Shown here piece after piece: positions 32,246-44,505 of a stretch of 64,000 bases of DNA. The notes beneath the pieces are model-generated. The model made no database searches, was not told where the DNA came from, and was given only the letters and a program-made list of their open reading frames with translations. Position numbers and translations under genes: made by a program. Location: NCBI GenBank assembly GCA_965112735.1, contig OZ218958.1, positions 434,001 to 498,000 on the forward strand, in the 5' to 3' direction. Within the stretch, counting starts at the first letter, position 1. Each line of letters opens with the position of its first letter. The DNA comes from Phaeosaccion multiseriatum (taxonomy: Eukaryota; Ochrophyta, other classes).

Positions 32246-35200
32246 ATGCTGCCGTCCGCAGCGGCAGCACCGGCAGCGAATGGAGGCCCACACTGTCGTA
32301 CTAATGGCGCCCCTCTGCGAGTGTTGCTGCTGCTGCTCCTCGCTTCCATACACGCAGTCAACGCGTTCACGGTGAGACGGGTGCAAGAGTTGTCGATACA
32401 GACATTCTGGCTGTCACTCTTTCTCGTGCTTGGCTTCGGTGGGGCGCTTTTCGCTGCCTAATTGCAGCAAAAATAATCGCCACTACTCATCATGTGTGTG
32501 CTTGTTCTTCGTGTCTACCTGCCCTGACAGGGTTTTACCGGTGTCAAGGTGAACCTGCAGCACAATTCAAAGCCATACTCTACCGCAAGGTCATGGAGAG
32601 CAGCACTGCCTCCGACCGGGGGGAGCAAAGCCAGCCGCCGAGTAAGTGCAATTACAAAGAGAAGGGGGAGCAACAGCCCATTTAGCTGTCTTAACGGTTA
32701 ACCCCCTGATACACGCACTGCCCCCCCTATCCCTTCGTCACGTCCAAGCAGCAGCGCGTGTCGCCCCTCTCGATGGCCTCCGTAGCCTCGTACGAGAATG
32801 GAGATCAAGCGAGTGTCGCAACGAAGGAGGCTCCGGAGCAGCAGCAGACCACCACCAGTAGCAGCAACAGTATCGCCACCACCACCCTGGACAGCAAGCA
32901 GGCCCCCAAGACGGCCGCCACTGGCAGCGGCAAGTACAGACTGCTCAAGCCCAAGCTGGCGGGCTTCAGGGCGGTGACGGACATGTGGGACTTCCTCAGC
33001 GAGGAGGTTGGCGATCAGCCCTGCCTCCGTGACAGCCTGCACGGTACGATGATAATGGCCACGCACATAGGCAATTGATGAGGGACGGAAGAGGGGACGG
33101 AAGAGTATACGGGAGCGCCTCGAGAGGGAAGGATAGGGAGGGAGAGATGAAGGGGAAGGGTCGCCATGATGACCCACCTGCGTCGAAGGCAACTGATGGG
33201 AGGTGGAAGAGGGAACGGAGGGCAGATCTTTCCCGCCATGTCCACTGCAGCTTGCGATTTCAGTGTGTCAAAACTGATGTTAGTTGTGTGTGCCCCTGGT
33301 CGTGTTCCAAGCCTGCCCCTACTCCCCCCCCCCCCCCACCTCCTCCTCCTCCTCCTCCTCCTCCTCCTCTTCCCCAGGGGACGAAACGGTGGAAATGACG
33401 TACGACGAGGCCAAAGCCGGCGTGGAGAGCATGGCTGGAGCGATGCAGTCTCTGGGGGTCGGCAAGGGTGATTGCGTGTCTATATTTGCAGAGAACTCGT
33501 ATCGCTGGCTGCTGGCAGAACAGGGGATTATGAAGGCGGGCGCATGCAATGCCGTGAGAGGCATGGCAGCCCCCCTGGAGGAGCTACAGGTGAGGGAGGG
33601 ATGGAGAGAGGGGGGGCAGGGAGGGATGGAGGGAGAGTGGGTGAGGGATGGAAAGGAACGAGGGAGGAAGGAAGAGGGAAGCGCTTAGCAACCCCACATC
33701 TTACGCCCCCCCCCCGCCCCGTATGTTCATCCGCTCTCTCTTTCTCAATACCCTCTCTGTTTGTCACCCTCCCACGCTCCCTATGTACACCCCACTCACC
33801 CACTCACTTGCAGTATATTTACGACAACAGCCGGAGCAAGGGTGTGTTGGTGGAGAAGGGGAAGCTGCTCAAAGATCTGATGGGGAAGGGGGGGCTTAGT
33901 GGCGAGAATGGCCCTCCAGAGGTGAGTGAGTGAGGGAGGGAGCGGGTGAGTGAGTGGGCGAGTGACTGGGCGAGTGAGGGAATGTTTGGTAGGAGAGTGG
34001 GTGAGTGAGTGATTGAGCGAGCGCACCAGTGAGTCGTGACGCCCTTCCTTGAAAGCGATAGGCCGACCGATCCAGGCAACCCATGATTTGCTTTACCTTT
34101 GCCCTGTCACCTGCCCCTGCTTTGCTGTGCTCCCTCGTTACTTGCCAATGATGCATTCCCTCCCTCGCAGCACGTCAGGTCGCCAGTTCGCCCCTGACTC
34201 TGACTCTGACCCTGACCCTGACCTTGCTCGTGCTCCTCCCGTCTCCCCGCTGAACGTGGGCCCCTCCTGTGTCGCAGTTTTACATGATAATGTACGCCGA
34301 GGGGAAGAGTGGCGATGACTGGAGGAAAGAGTTAGGCCTACCTGAGGGGACGAAGGTGGGTCACTTCAATTGGGAGAGCAGACATATGCGGACAGTGGCG
34401 CTGGGGCTGGTGGGCGACTGTGGTTGCGGTGGCGCGTGTGTTGGGGGGGGGGGGGGGGTTGTGTCACATTGCATAGCCGCTATTGTTGCCTTTCCTCTCC
34501 TCCTCCTCCTCCTCCTCCTCCTCCTCCTCCCCTTCCAAAGCCGCTCATGTTCCTCTTTCTGGCTCTAGTGGCAAGGCACTGCTCTCCTCTGTCGGCGCGG
34601 CTGGTTGACCCCTCTGCCCCAGGGGATCCATAGCTATTCCCCTGAGCAGCCCCTTCTCCTTCTCTTCCCTCCCTCCCTCCCCTCCCTCTCTCCCTCCCTT
34701 CACCCTCCCCTCCCCTCCCTCCCTCTCATCTGTCTCCGAAGGTTGTGACTTTCAGAGAATGCCTTGACATGAAGCATGCATTCAGCCCTGTGGAGATGGA
34801 TCCGAGCATGACTGCGGCAGTGATTTACACATCGGGCACTACAAGTAAGCCCAAGGGGGTGGTGCTCAGACACAGCAACCTCCTACATCAGGTGCGCACA
34901 GAGGGGGATACATATAGAGAAGAGAGAGGGACAGACGGAGAGGCAGCACACAGCACACTCACCACCACCTGCGATGGTACGTCTCTCACCTCTGCATGCC
35001 TCTGGGCCTATATGCCTCTACTGCCTGCATGTCTCCAGATGAACGAGAACAGCTTCGACCGCAAGGGCCGACAGCTCAACGATCCGTGGGTGGGGGACAC
35101 ATTCCTCACCATCCTGCCGTGCTGGCACATCTTCGAGCGGACAGCCGAGTACTTTTGCCTCAGCAGGTGGGTACTGAAGCGAGAGAAGGAGAGGGAGAGA

Positions 35201-37643
35201 CATGCACAGAGGGAGAAGAGGGGAGAGAGATAGAGAGGTCGTACAATTCGCACCCCTCCTGACTGCCGCTCCCTCACTCCCTCTTTCTCTCTCTCTCTCT
35301 CTCTCTCTCGTCCCTCCTGGCCCCTCTTGCAGGGGAGTGAGTATGGTGTACAGCAGCATCCGCACCTTCAAGAAAGACCTTGTCGAGTACAAGCCGCACT
35401 TCCTGATCGCGGTGAGTGAGTTTCAGTTTGTCACTGAGCGTGAGTAAGTCAACGAGTCAGCGAGTGAGTGTGTATGTGAATTGAGTGCTTGTGTGCCTGT
35501 GTGTGATTGAGTGAATGCGCCGGTGAGTGAGGGAGGGAGGGAGGGAGGGAGGGAGTGCGTGAGTGATTAAAGGAATGAGTGAGTGCACCAGTTGAGTGAG
35601 CGAGGGAGGGACAAAGTCAGAGAGTGAGTGACTGTGTGAGGGAGAGAGCGAGTGTGTGCATGAGGGACGGATGGAGCAAGTTTGCTTCCATCACCCCTGC
35701 TGAAGAGTGCTCAATGATTGGGCGCAATGATCAGTTGCCGCCTCTCTCTCTTCTCCCGGTCTTCTCTCTCTATATACATCTCTCTCCTCCTCCTACTCCA
35801 GCCTCAGTTCATTTCTTCAAACGAAGAGCTAGTAGAACGTAGGCACACACCTCACCGCATGACCTCCTCCTCTTCCCCCACCCCGCCCCTCTCTCTGCCT
35901 GTCTCTGGACGGACACCTGCCTGCAGGTCCCTCGACTGTTCGAGACCATCTATAATGGCGTGCAGAACAACTTTAGAAGGCAACCCAAGAGCAAGCAAAA
36001 GGTGTGGCCTCGTGTGTAGAGCATTAGCAGCGTACGGGCAAGGTGCCACACTTTGATTGGGATGGCCTTTTCGGATGCGCGCATTTGGCCTCTCTGACTG
36101 TCGGTGTGTGCGTGAGCCCCTCAGCACATGATCCACTGCCGATGCCTGAAAGTACCCCCCTCACGCACCCGCCCGCCCTTTGCGCCCCCTCCCCCCCACC
36201 GCCCACATGCACACACGCCCCCACCCACTCACTTACCCACAACACACGTACGTACTTACCCACACACACGCACCACACGCGTATCCACACGCACCCACAC
36301 TCCCCCCCCCCTCGGTTACAGCTGGTGGCGGCGTTCACGGCGATTTCGATGCTGCATATTCGACTGAAGCGGTTATACACAGGCATGGTCATCGCCGAGG
36401 CGGTAAGAAGACACAGACAGCAGCAGCTGGTGATACGGCAGCAGCCCCAGCGCGGCACGTGAGCACAGGCTTCACCCGCTTCATACGCCCCACTCTGCTC
36501 TGCTCTCCTCTCCATGGAGTGCGAGCAGAGCAAACGCACTTCCACGTTTTCGACCTGCGCACCCCACCCCACCTCACCCTCACCCCACGTCAGTCTGCTG
36601 CTGGTGCTGCTGCCCTTCGCCTATGTTTACCGTCCCTCACCGTCCCTCACCCTCCCTCCTTCCTCTCCTACCCATGTTTTGTCTTTGGTGGGTTCCTCTG
36701 TGCGTTGCTCTTCCAACGCATATGGGTTGGTGGTGGTGGTGCTGCTGCTTGGGTCTCAGCCCCCCAACCCTGCGACGAAGGCGGGGGCCTTGGCGCTGGA
36801 CTTTCTCATGTACCCTTTGGTGGCTCTAGCGGACAAACTTGTGTGGTCCAAGGTCCGGGACGGCCTCGGGGGGAGGCTCAAGTGCATCGTCAGCGGCGGG
36901 TCGTCACTGGTAAGGAGGCATATGGGCAGGCAGACAGGCATATAGGCAGGCAGATAGATGCCTATGGGCATATGGGCAGTCAGGAGAGGAGGAGCAGCCG
37001 GGAGTTGGGGGGAGGAAGAAGGACTCCTCGTTCCTCTCCGCTTTTTCTTTTAATAGTCGTACACCTAACATTGCTGCTCCCCGTTCTCTGGGCCCCCGTA
37101 TCGTAACTCTGTGGCCCACGCAACACCTACGTAACACCTACGTAACGCCTACGTAACGCCTGCCTACGTAACGGAACAGGGCGTTGCGCTGGAAGACTTC
37201 TTCGAGATGACGCGACAGACGGTGCTCGTGGGATACGGCCTCACTGAGACCTCCCCTGTCATATGCAACAGGGTGCACGAGCACAACCTGAAGGTAAAGG
37301 GTGGTGGGCGGATGGGTGGGTCAGCGGGAGGGTGGGTAGGTCGGTGGGTAAATTAGTGAGTTGGTGGGACACACGAGAAGAGAAGAGGAGATGAGAGGGG
37401 TGCGGGTGGGCGGCTCGGACACAAAGAGAAGAGAGAGGAAAAGGGAGTACAGAGAGGGAATGTGAGGGGAAAGCTCAATCTGTTTTGCTGCCTTCCCTCC
37501 TGCTACTCTGTACATCGGTCCCTTGCACTCTGTGCATGTGTCCCTTTCTTGCCGCGGTCTCTGGTGCATGTCAATGCTCTTTCCTTGCACATCCCCCCGC
37601 CCGCCATTTTCCTCCTTACCCCCTCTCTCTCCCTCCCTCCCTC

Positions 37644-37701
<58 letters not shown>

Positions 37702-38474
37702 TCTCTCTCTCCCTCCCCTCCCGCCCCACTCCCCTCCCCTCCGTCCACGCGCTGGCTGGGCTGGCTATACCACCAACCGTACACCTGCACAGGGCTCAAT
37801 CGGCTTCCCTCCACCAGGCACGACATTGAAGATTGTGGACCCTGACACACATAAGCCCGTGACCATTGGTCAGGTGGGGCAGATCTGGGCCAAGGGGCCG
37901 CAGATCACGAGGGAGTACAACAGAGACGAGGCGGCCACAGAGGCTGCTTTCGACAAGTACGGTTTCTTTGACACAGGTTGGTGAGGAGTGGGGGGGGGGG
38001 GGGTGAGGGGCGTCATGGTGTCAGGTGTCAGGACAGAGGGGTGAGGGGTGAGGGGTCAGGTGTCAGGGGTGGAGGGTGAAAGGAAGGAGTGGGTGGGTAG
38101 GTGTGTGGGTGTGTGTGAGAGATCGAAGGAAGGGCTGTGTGTGTTTTGAGTGTAGATGGGTGGAGAGGGGCGTGTGGGAGGGTGAGGGAGGGGAGAAGAG
38201 TGAGGATGAGGATCACGACAGAGGTGCTGTCCCTGTCTCTCGAGGAGACTTTTGCTTGAGAGGCCTCCCAACGCACGAGATACGCGTACAAGGGGTGCGC
38301 AGATGTACAGCCTTGCATGACGCTCTCTGGGGGTGGGTATGTAGGGCAAGCTCTGTCCTCCATCCATCGCCCTGCTGACTTTTGATTCCTGCGCCCCACC
38401 TCTCCCATCCTGCTCCTCATCTCTGCCCTCCGCCCCTGTATCTCCCCCCCCTCGTCACGTTCCTCCTCCTCCTC

Positions 38475-38554
<80 letters not shown>

Positions 38555-38839
38555 GCTACTACTACTACTATTACTACTACTCCAACTACTACTACTACTT
38601 GTACTGCTGTGTGAAGGTGACTTGGGGCGAGTCAACGGCGCCACCGGAGACTTCATTCTGACGGGGCGGGCCAAAGACACCATTGTGCTGTCCAATGGGG
38701 AGAACATCGAGCCCCAGCCCATCGAAGACGTCATCGTGGGGGAGTGCAAGCTCGTCGACCAGGCCACTCTTGTGGGGCAGGTGAGTATGTGTGTGTGGGT
38801 GTGTGTGTGCGTGCGCGGGGGGGTGCACGTCAGTGATTG

Positions 38840-38877
<38 letters not shown>

Positions 38878-39028
38878 TGTAGAAGAGAGACGGAGTGACA
38901 GTGTGTGTGTGCGCGATGGAGGAGAGAGACGGAGTGTTGGGGGAAGGAGGAAGGCACGGCGCTGCGGCGTACAAGCACCCCCCCCTGGCAAGAACCCTTG
39001 CTTGTTCGTTGGTGCCGAAGAGAGTCTC

Positions 39029-39094
<66 letters not shown>

Positions 39095-39798
39095 GACACT
39101 CTAAGGCTGAGCGCAAGTAACTTGCAACCCTCTACCCTGCCCTCTGCGCTGCCTGGCTACCCCTCAGGACGAGCGCTCGCTGGGTGCCATTCTGACCCTG
39201 AACCCTCTGGAGCTGGCCGCGGCCGGATTAATCTCGGACGACGAGGGGCGCAAATTCTCGCGTCTGTTGGGGTCCACACCGCTGTCGACGGGCGTGGTCG
39301 GGTCAAGCGAAGAGATGGCGGAGGCCACAGAGCGGCTGTGTAACGACAAATCCATCAACGTGAGTGAAGGAGAGAGGGAGGGAGGAGGGAGGTTTCCCTG
39401 TTCAAGGGGCTCTTAGGGGCTCTTATCTTTCGCCGTGGTTGGTCGTGTCTTGTCTCTTTCCTCTTCTCGCTCCTGTCCTCCTCTCCCTCTGTCACCCCTC
39501 TCCTTCTTTCCACCCCACGCCCCCCTCTCTCTTCCGCCACATCCACTGCCATCTACTCACCATGCCAACACTCCCATCATCACACGCCTTCACACATCAT
39601 CGTCATCAGGCCGCCGTGAAGGCAAGTGTCAAGAAGGCCCTGGAGAACTTCCGTGCGTGGGAGCAAGTGCAGAGCGTGCACCTCATCCTGGAGCCGATGG
39701 GCATCACCAACGGGTTGCTCACGCAGACGCTCAAGGTGAAACGGCCGGTTGTTGCCACCCGCTTCGAGAAAGAGATTGCGGCCCTGTACAAAAAGTGA
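32246..39798 (+). CDS. Plastid-targeted acyl-ACP / long-chain acyl-CoA synthetase, 17 exons
   Basis: Exons: 32246..32371, 32531..32641, 32752..33043, 33378..33589, 33814..33921, 34278..34355, 34742..34891, 35039..35166, 35333..35411, 35927..36001, 36322..36402, 36760..36909, 37180..37293, 37793..37976, 38617..38780, 39168..39359, 39610..39798. All phases agree; 810 aa. It activates fatty acids via an acyl-adenylate. Motifs: YTSGTTSKPKG (338-348, ATP/AMP binding), GYGLTETSP (548-556), GRAKDTIVLSNGENIEPQPI (646-665) and a C-terminal LTQTLKVKR whose Lys is the likely catalytic one. The RAKDTIVL-NGENIEPQPIE form is that of cyanobacterial acyl-ACP synthetases and plant AAE15/16, so I favour acyl-ACP synthetase. 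The leader has a hydrophobic core (26-33) and AVNAF (37-41), then a Ser/Arg-rich stretch: the signal-plus-transit arrangement of complex plastids. Confidence 0.9.
37651..37696. repeat. (CT)n microsatellite in synthetase intron
   Basis: Uninterrupted CT dinucleotides about 100 bases upstream of the acceptor at 37,792; may act as an extended pyrimidine tract. Confidence 0.9.
38468..38600. repeat. (ACT)n microsatellite before an acceptor
   Basis: About 40 ACT triplets with few interruptions, ending only some 15 bases before the exon at 38,617. It occupies the place of the usual pyrimidine tract. Confidence 0.9.
38842..39092. repeat. Two (TG)n microsatellites in one intron
   Basis: Runs at 38,842-38,874 and 39,030-39,092 within the intron 38,781-39,167 of the acyl-ACP synthetase gene. 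Confidence 0.9.
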
Positions 39799-39949
39799 AC
39801 ACAGAGCAGCATTGGCACTGATCGGGAGGCAGTGAGCAGCAGCAGTTGGGCGGGGGGCGGGGGCGAGGCGCACACGACAACGAGTATGATAGGAAGACCA
39901 TGGGGAGAGAGCACGGGTGAATGGAAACCTTAACTGCCACGCAAAGAGA

Positions 39950-39980
<31 letters not shown>

Positions 39981-40849
39981 GTCGTGGAGGCCAGAGAGGC
40001 GAGGAGCAGAAGGTTGCCGGGAAAGAAATTCTTTTGCTCCTGGCATACGAAGTTTTGACGGTACAAGGTATCGAGTATCAAGTTTACAGTAAAAGTCATA
40101 ATGAGGAGGAGGAAAAAAGGAGTATTATATGGTAACATGTTGAACTGAGTTACGAATTAAGACACCTCCGTTTTAGAGACACCCAAACGACACCCATCAA
40201 CTACTGTTTTAGGAAGTTTGAAAATGCGCATCGTGTTGCCCTCGTCGAGACAAGTCGAATGCCGGCATCTTGCCTCCGGCAACCCCTCTATCAAGTTCAG
40301 ATCTATGGCCCTGCAGCGTGTGGAGGCCTAAAATGCTGAAATTCCTGTTCTGCGGGTCTTACGTAATGGTGTCTTGCAGCCCGATCCCCGAGGGCCCTCC
40401 CTCCCCCCCCCTTCTTACAGTGTTGTTTAGTATCCTTGCCCCCCCCTGTTAAGCGGTCGAGCAGCTTTTGGGACGCGCGTAGGGGGAGTGCAACAAGACC
40501 CTCAGAATTGCCCTCCTCAAATCGCCTTTGAGGGTTCGGAGGTGAGCGAGCCCCCTTCCATGGAATGACGGGTGTTGAACTGAGGCTCAGGTGGGTAAGC
40601 TACATTTGTCTATTTAAAATTGTACATAGGACCGCTTCGTACAGGCGATAAACGCCGTCACTCTACTCATAAAAGAAGGGGGGTGCCTCACTGACTTCGC
40701 TCTGGGGGGTGTTTCGTGGTGACTCAAAATACGGCAGATGTTGATCCCAAGAAACTTAAGTGCTGAGAGCGGCTCTACTGCCACACTCCGCGATTAAAGA
40801 CGAAAGCCAGGAGCTCCTCCCCCTTCCGGTCAAGGGATTTGGTAGCTGC
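39799..40849. other. Intergenic with a duplicated FCP 3' flank
   Basis: No gene seen. The part from about 40,600 to 40,849 (starting near CTACATTTGT and a TTTAAAATTGTACATAGG string) is nearly identical to 49,846-50,090 downstream of FCP copy 3. AG-rich repeats lie at 39,944-39,980. Confidence 0.7.
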
Positions 40850-41503
40850 TTAGTTCCATGTGTAGGCCTGTCCGAGGATGTCGTTGATGATGTAGGGGCG
40901 TCCGTTGAGCTGCTCGTGGACCATGAGGGCGAGGATGCCCATCTGTGCGGCGCGGCCGTTGTTGAGCTCGATGGAGCGCTTGCGGCTCTGGGTCTCCTCG
41001 TCCCACGATGCCCAGGTGGAGTTCTCTCCGAACCTGTTCATGTCACCGGGGGTGGAGCCCTCCACCTGCTGCATGACGGCCAGCTCGAGGATGCCGATGA
41101 AGGCAACCAGCTGGGCAATACCGGCGGCGGGGATCTTAGAGAAGGCTGCCAGGCCGTTGGGCACGTCCGTGAACTTAATGTTCTCGGAGATGGACAGGTA
41201 TCCGGGCAGGCGCACGTTCTGCTGCACAAGGTGACCAGCGATGGCAAGCATGGAGATGCGTCCGTGCTTCACCTCGACGTATCGGAGTCGGTCGAATCGC
41301 TCCTGGTCGGCGTCGTTCAGGAGTCCGAGGGGGTCGAAGAATCCCAGAGGGGCCTGTGCTCCCTCGGCGTCCTCGAAGGCCATCTTCATGCTGCTGGAGC
41401 TCTTGGGGGCCTTGGCAACCGCGCTGCCGGTGAAGGCGGTGGGTGCCACGAAGGCGGAGGCGCACCCGAGGGTGGCCATGGCGGCGATGCAGGCGGTCTT
41501 CAT
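40850..41503 (-). CDS. Fucoxanthin-chlorophyll-type light-harvesting protein, copy 1
   Basis: 217 aa, uninterrupted coding exon. The N-terminus MKTACIAAMATLGCASAFVAP is an ER signal peptide ending in the ASAF motif used for import into complex red plastids; a Ser/Lys-rich transit stretch follows to about residue 38. Three LHC helices: RYVEVKHGRISMLAIAGHL (ExxHxR chlorophyll-binding signature), IAQLVAFIGILELAVMQQ, and ELNNGRAAQMGILALMVHEQL. The mature protein binds chlorophyll a/c and carotenoid in thylakoids. An intron (41505..41671) ends one base before the ATG. Copies 1-5 encode the same protein; differences between copies are synonymous. The 3' flank is shared with copy 3 only. LHCF, LHCR or VCP subclass is not decided here. 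Confidence 0.95.
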   Translation of the reverse strand: MKTACIAAMATLGCASAFVAPTAFTGSAVAKAPKSSSSMKMAFEDAEGAQAPLGFFDPLGLLNDADQERFDRLRYVEVKHGRISMLAIAGHLVQQNVRLPGYLSISENIKFTDVPNGLAAFSKIPAAGIAQLVAFIGILELAVMQQVEGSTPGDMNRFGENSTWASWDEETQSRKRSIELNNGRAAQMGILALMVHEQLNGRPYIINDILGQAYTWN

Positions 41504-41504
41504 G

Positions 41505-41671
41505 CTGCGGAGAGAAGAGAAGAAAGGGGTAGGGTGGGAAAACGGGAGGACGGGGTGAGAAGGGGAATGCAAATCGCTTGACAAAAATAATAGACCACTT
41601 GATCCTTCTTCCTCGCTGCTCGCCTTCCTCCCTGCCGCCCCTCCTCCTCTTCCCTGCAGTGCAGCACTCAC
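41505..41671 (-). other. 5'-UTR intron, FCP copy 1
   Basis: Donor ACCATCAA|GTGAGTG and acceptor CTCTCCGCAG|CATG. Joining the leader exon to the coding exon creates CATCAACATGAAG. The same intron, 166-168 bp, lies before copies 2-5. Confidence 0.8.
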
Positions 41672-41738
41672 TTGATGGTGGTAAAAAGTCTTCAAAAGAA
41701 AGAGAGGAGGAGATGTTTTTGGATTGTGATTAGTTCCC

Positions 41739-41764
41739 ATTGGTTTCCTTCCCTCGCGACGTCA
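41739..41764 (-). promoter_or_regulatory. CCAAT box and GACGTCA site, FCP copy 1
   Basis: On the minus strand, TTGACGTCGCG (GACGTCA palindrome at 41,758-41,764) is followed 15-20 bases downstream by CCAAT (41,739-41,743), about 65-90 bases before the leader-exon donor. TGACGT is the core recognised by bZIP factors including stramenopile aureochromes. Confidence 0.6.
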
Positions 41765-42091
41765 ACCCCGTCAACCAAATTTGGGGATTACCCTCAAGCG
41801 CCGGAAACCCGCCCCGGAGGACAGGAAACTGGCACTGTTTTCGCTTCTCAACAACAAGTCTTGTACAAGGCCAGGATGGTGGGGAAAGGGCGGGGTCTTG
41901 GCCTCTCCCCACATGTGTAGTAACGTCTCTTCTCTTGCCTCTCCCCTCCCATCTCTCTCTCGCCCTTCCTTTCTCCTGCTGTCTCGACACAAGGGATTGA
42001 GAACGAGGAGGGGGAGAAAGTAGAAGGAGAGAAGGAGAAGCTTGCAGGGTTTTGCCGCGGGAGCGAGAGGCTTCGAAGAGCATTCTGTCAA

Positions 42092-44505
42092 ATGGCCCAA
42101 GAGGTAAGCGTGGCGAGAGGCCGTCTATTGGTCGCGATTCGTCGTCCATTCTTCACAGGCTGGCGCACTGCTCTGGTTAGTCCTGCCACCGCTTGGTACC
42201 GTCCTACGTGCTGTCGTGGCGCTGCCGCGTGCGGTTGCTGTCTCGGCGTATCGTTTCCTCCTCCTTTGCCTCTCTCGCTCCTTTTTTGTCTTCTCTTCTC
42301 CTTGCCTCTCGATCTTCTTCTCCTATTCCCTTGCCTCCTTCCCTCCCTCTCCCTTGCCTTCTCCCTCTCCCTCCCCCTTCCTTCTCTTGTCCTTCTCTCT
42401 TGCCCCCTTCCTTCTCTTGTCCTTGGGTTCTGACTTCCTCCCCCCCTCCCTTGCTACCCTCGCTCCTTCTCCCTATCCCTTTCCTCCCCCTCCTCCCTCC
42501 TGTTCGTTCTGCCATCCGTTGGCATGGTACTGCGTTGATTCGGATCTGATACACTGGTGCTTGTGACAGGCTCTCTACAGGGATCTCGCCCCCCTACGGG
42601 CATCTCTAAAGGGCGAGCAGGAGGCCCTGCTTGCTCTCTTTTCTGGGCTTGGCTTCACCTGTCTCCCCCAGTGTGCTTCATTGGAGTGGACACACGAAGC
42701 GCCCTGCCGCTGTGCTTGGTGTCTTGCGAAGTCATGTGAGTACGTGTAGAGTCCCTCTGATCCATACCTACGATGTTCTGCTGCTACTACTACTACTACT
42801 AATACTACTGCTGCTTGTTGCCGTGGCTCTGCTCCATTTAGCATGCCTCTTCACGCTCTTGCGTCGAGAAGGACAGCAGCAGGGACAGCACGCAATGGGC
42901 ACGCCAAAGTCTGCCCCCAGATGACCTAATTCTTCAATTCTGCCCCCCACCCCCCCCGTGCGGTCTGGCTTCTGCTGTCTGGCCTCTGACCGTGTCCTGT
43001 TGTTGCCGCTTTCGTTCATCAGCAGAGCGCACTCGAGGTCCAGTGCAGAAGCAGCAGTTTCCTTGATGATCGTCAGTAGCAAGGGCAGCAGCAGGGGCAC
43101 CGCCGGCCGACCCATGGAGTGCCATCTGCTTCGAGGCTCGGAAAAGGCCGTGGTGTAGACTCCAGCTTCTGCAGCAGGGCCGTACAGACCAGCAGCACCA
43201 CTGCCTCCATAGAAGGAGAAGGGAGAAGAGTGTACACCAGCCCCGGCTCCAGTAGCAGCATGAGCTATAGTAGCAACAGCAGCAGCACCAGGAGCGACAG
43301 GGGCATCACTGGAGGGAGTAGGCGGGCAAGTGGGGTGGCGACTCCGCGGCAGCAGCCGCCGCAGTAGCGGCAAGATGGCGCTGGTCTGCGGTGGGAAGAA
43401 ACAGTAGAAACAGCGGCTGCAGCATTCAGTGCTAGTACCCAGAGAGGGGGTGGATGGGGGAGCCCGTTGGAAGGAGCCGAAGGAGTAGGCGAGCCTTCCT
43501 GAAGCGGCGGAGCAGCATTGTTGGAAAGCAGCTGTATCAGTAGCAGTAGGGCCGACTCTGCTGCCGCATCCTTCCGCTGCGGCAGCAGCTGGCACCAGCA
43601 ACGCACGGTGTGGGGCGCAGCTGGCACCAGCAACGCACGGTGTGGCTATCGGGCAAGTTTCTCAGGCCCAGGGAGTCCGAGGGAAAGTCGGTACGTGACG
43701 GCAAAGGGTGGCACGCTCAATACCATTCGCTCATGCTGCAACTTGTCGCCTTATGCTCTCGCCTGCATCTCCTTTACCGTGGACCTCTCGCACGTCACTC
43801 ACTTTCTCACTCACTCACGCACCGAGCCACCCACCCGCTCCCAATCACTCAAATCACTCACTCACTTACTCACTTCACTCACTCACTCACTCACTCACTC
43901 CCTCGCCCAGGCACATACTCACGCACTCACTCACTCACTCACTCATGCACTCACTCAATCTCGCACTCGCTCACTCACTCACTCACTCACTCAACTCACT
44001 CGTTCGCTCACTCACTCTCGCACTCACTCACTCACTCATTCACTCACTCACCCACTCACTCACTCACTCACTCACTCACTCATCACTCACTCGCTGACTC
44101 AACTCCTTAATCCTCACTCCAGTTCACCCCTTTACGCGCGCGCTCACCCACTGAGGCGCTTGCTCATTCACTCAAGTCACTCGCCCACTCACTCACACAT
44201 TCTTAATCACACCCCCTACTCACTCACGCACTCACCTCCCCCTCCCCCCCTCAAAACCGTATCCTCCTCGGCGACGCTCAGGGCACCAAGAAGGACGTCA
44301 AGTACCTGCGTGGTGTGATTCAATGCATGGCCCAGTGCGAGCAGCCCACTGGGAGGGCTCCCCGAGACTGGTCCGAGTGTCTAGGGAGGTGCCAGGCGGA
44401 AGCGTGCTTCAGCTACGAGCAGTGCACCTACGATACAAACCTCATTCGCACGTTTTTGTGGGCAGATGAGGGCATGAGAGAGACACAAAAGATAGGAGAG
44501 ATACA
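42092..44505 (+). CDS. Companion gene Q, repeat 1 (unknown Cys-containing protein, partial model)
   Basis: Divergent from FCP copy 1. Supported pieces: 42092..42103 (ATG GCC CAA GAG, donor GAG|GTAAGC); an exon from 42159 after TTCACAG encoding AGALLWLVLPPLGTVLRAV, 3' end unclear; 42570..42735 after GTGACAG, 55 codons beginning ALYRDLAPLRASLKGEQEAL with a CLPQC motif, donor CAT|GTGAGT; and 44282..44505 after GACGCTCAG encoding TKKDVKYLRGVIQCMAQCEQ then ECLGRCQAEACFSYEQC, donor ACA|GTGAGT. A further 3' exon (to 44,862, ending LASPRAFRAWLAQ) is plausible. Exons between 42,735 and 44,282 are unresolved. The paired CxxxC motifs suggest a disulfide-rich protein; no family recognised. Only this repeat keeps these frames open. 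Confidence 0.45.
43796..44235. repeat. (CACT)n array, repeat 1
   Basis: Imperfect CACT/CTCA tetranucleotides immediately upstream of the acceptor at 44,281 of gene Q. On the opposite strand this reads GTGAGTGAGT. Confidence 0.9.

Noticed and set aside
40850-41581. Long plus-strand frames over each FCP gene (up to 327 codons)
   Set aside because: They are the antisense of the LHC coding sequence; the minus strand has the LHC motifs, signal peptide and splice sites.
42768-43601. 277-codon minus-strand Ala/Ser/Pro-rich frame in FCP repeat 1
   Set aside because: It overlaps the Q region; the equivalent frames in repeats 2-5 are broken and substitutions show no bias toward silent changes in this frame. 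Kept out for lack of support, though not excluded.
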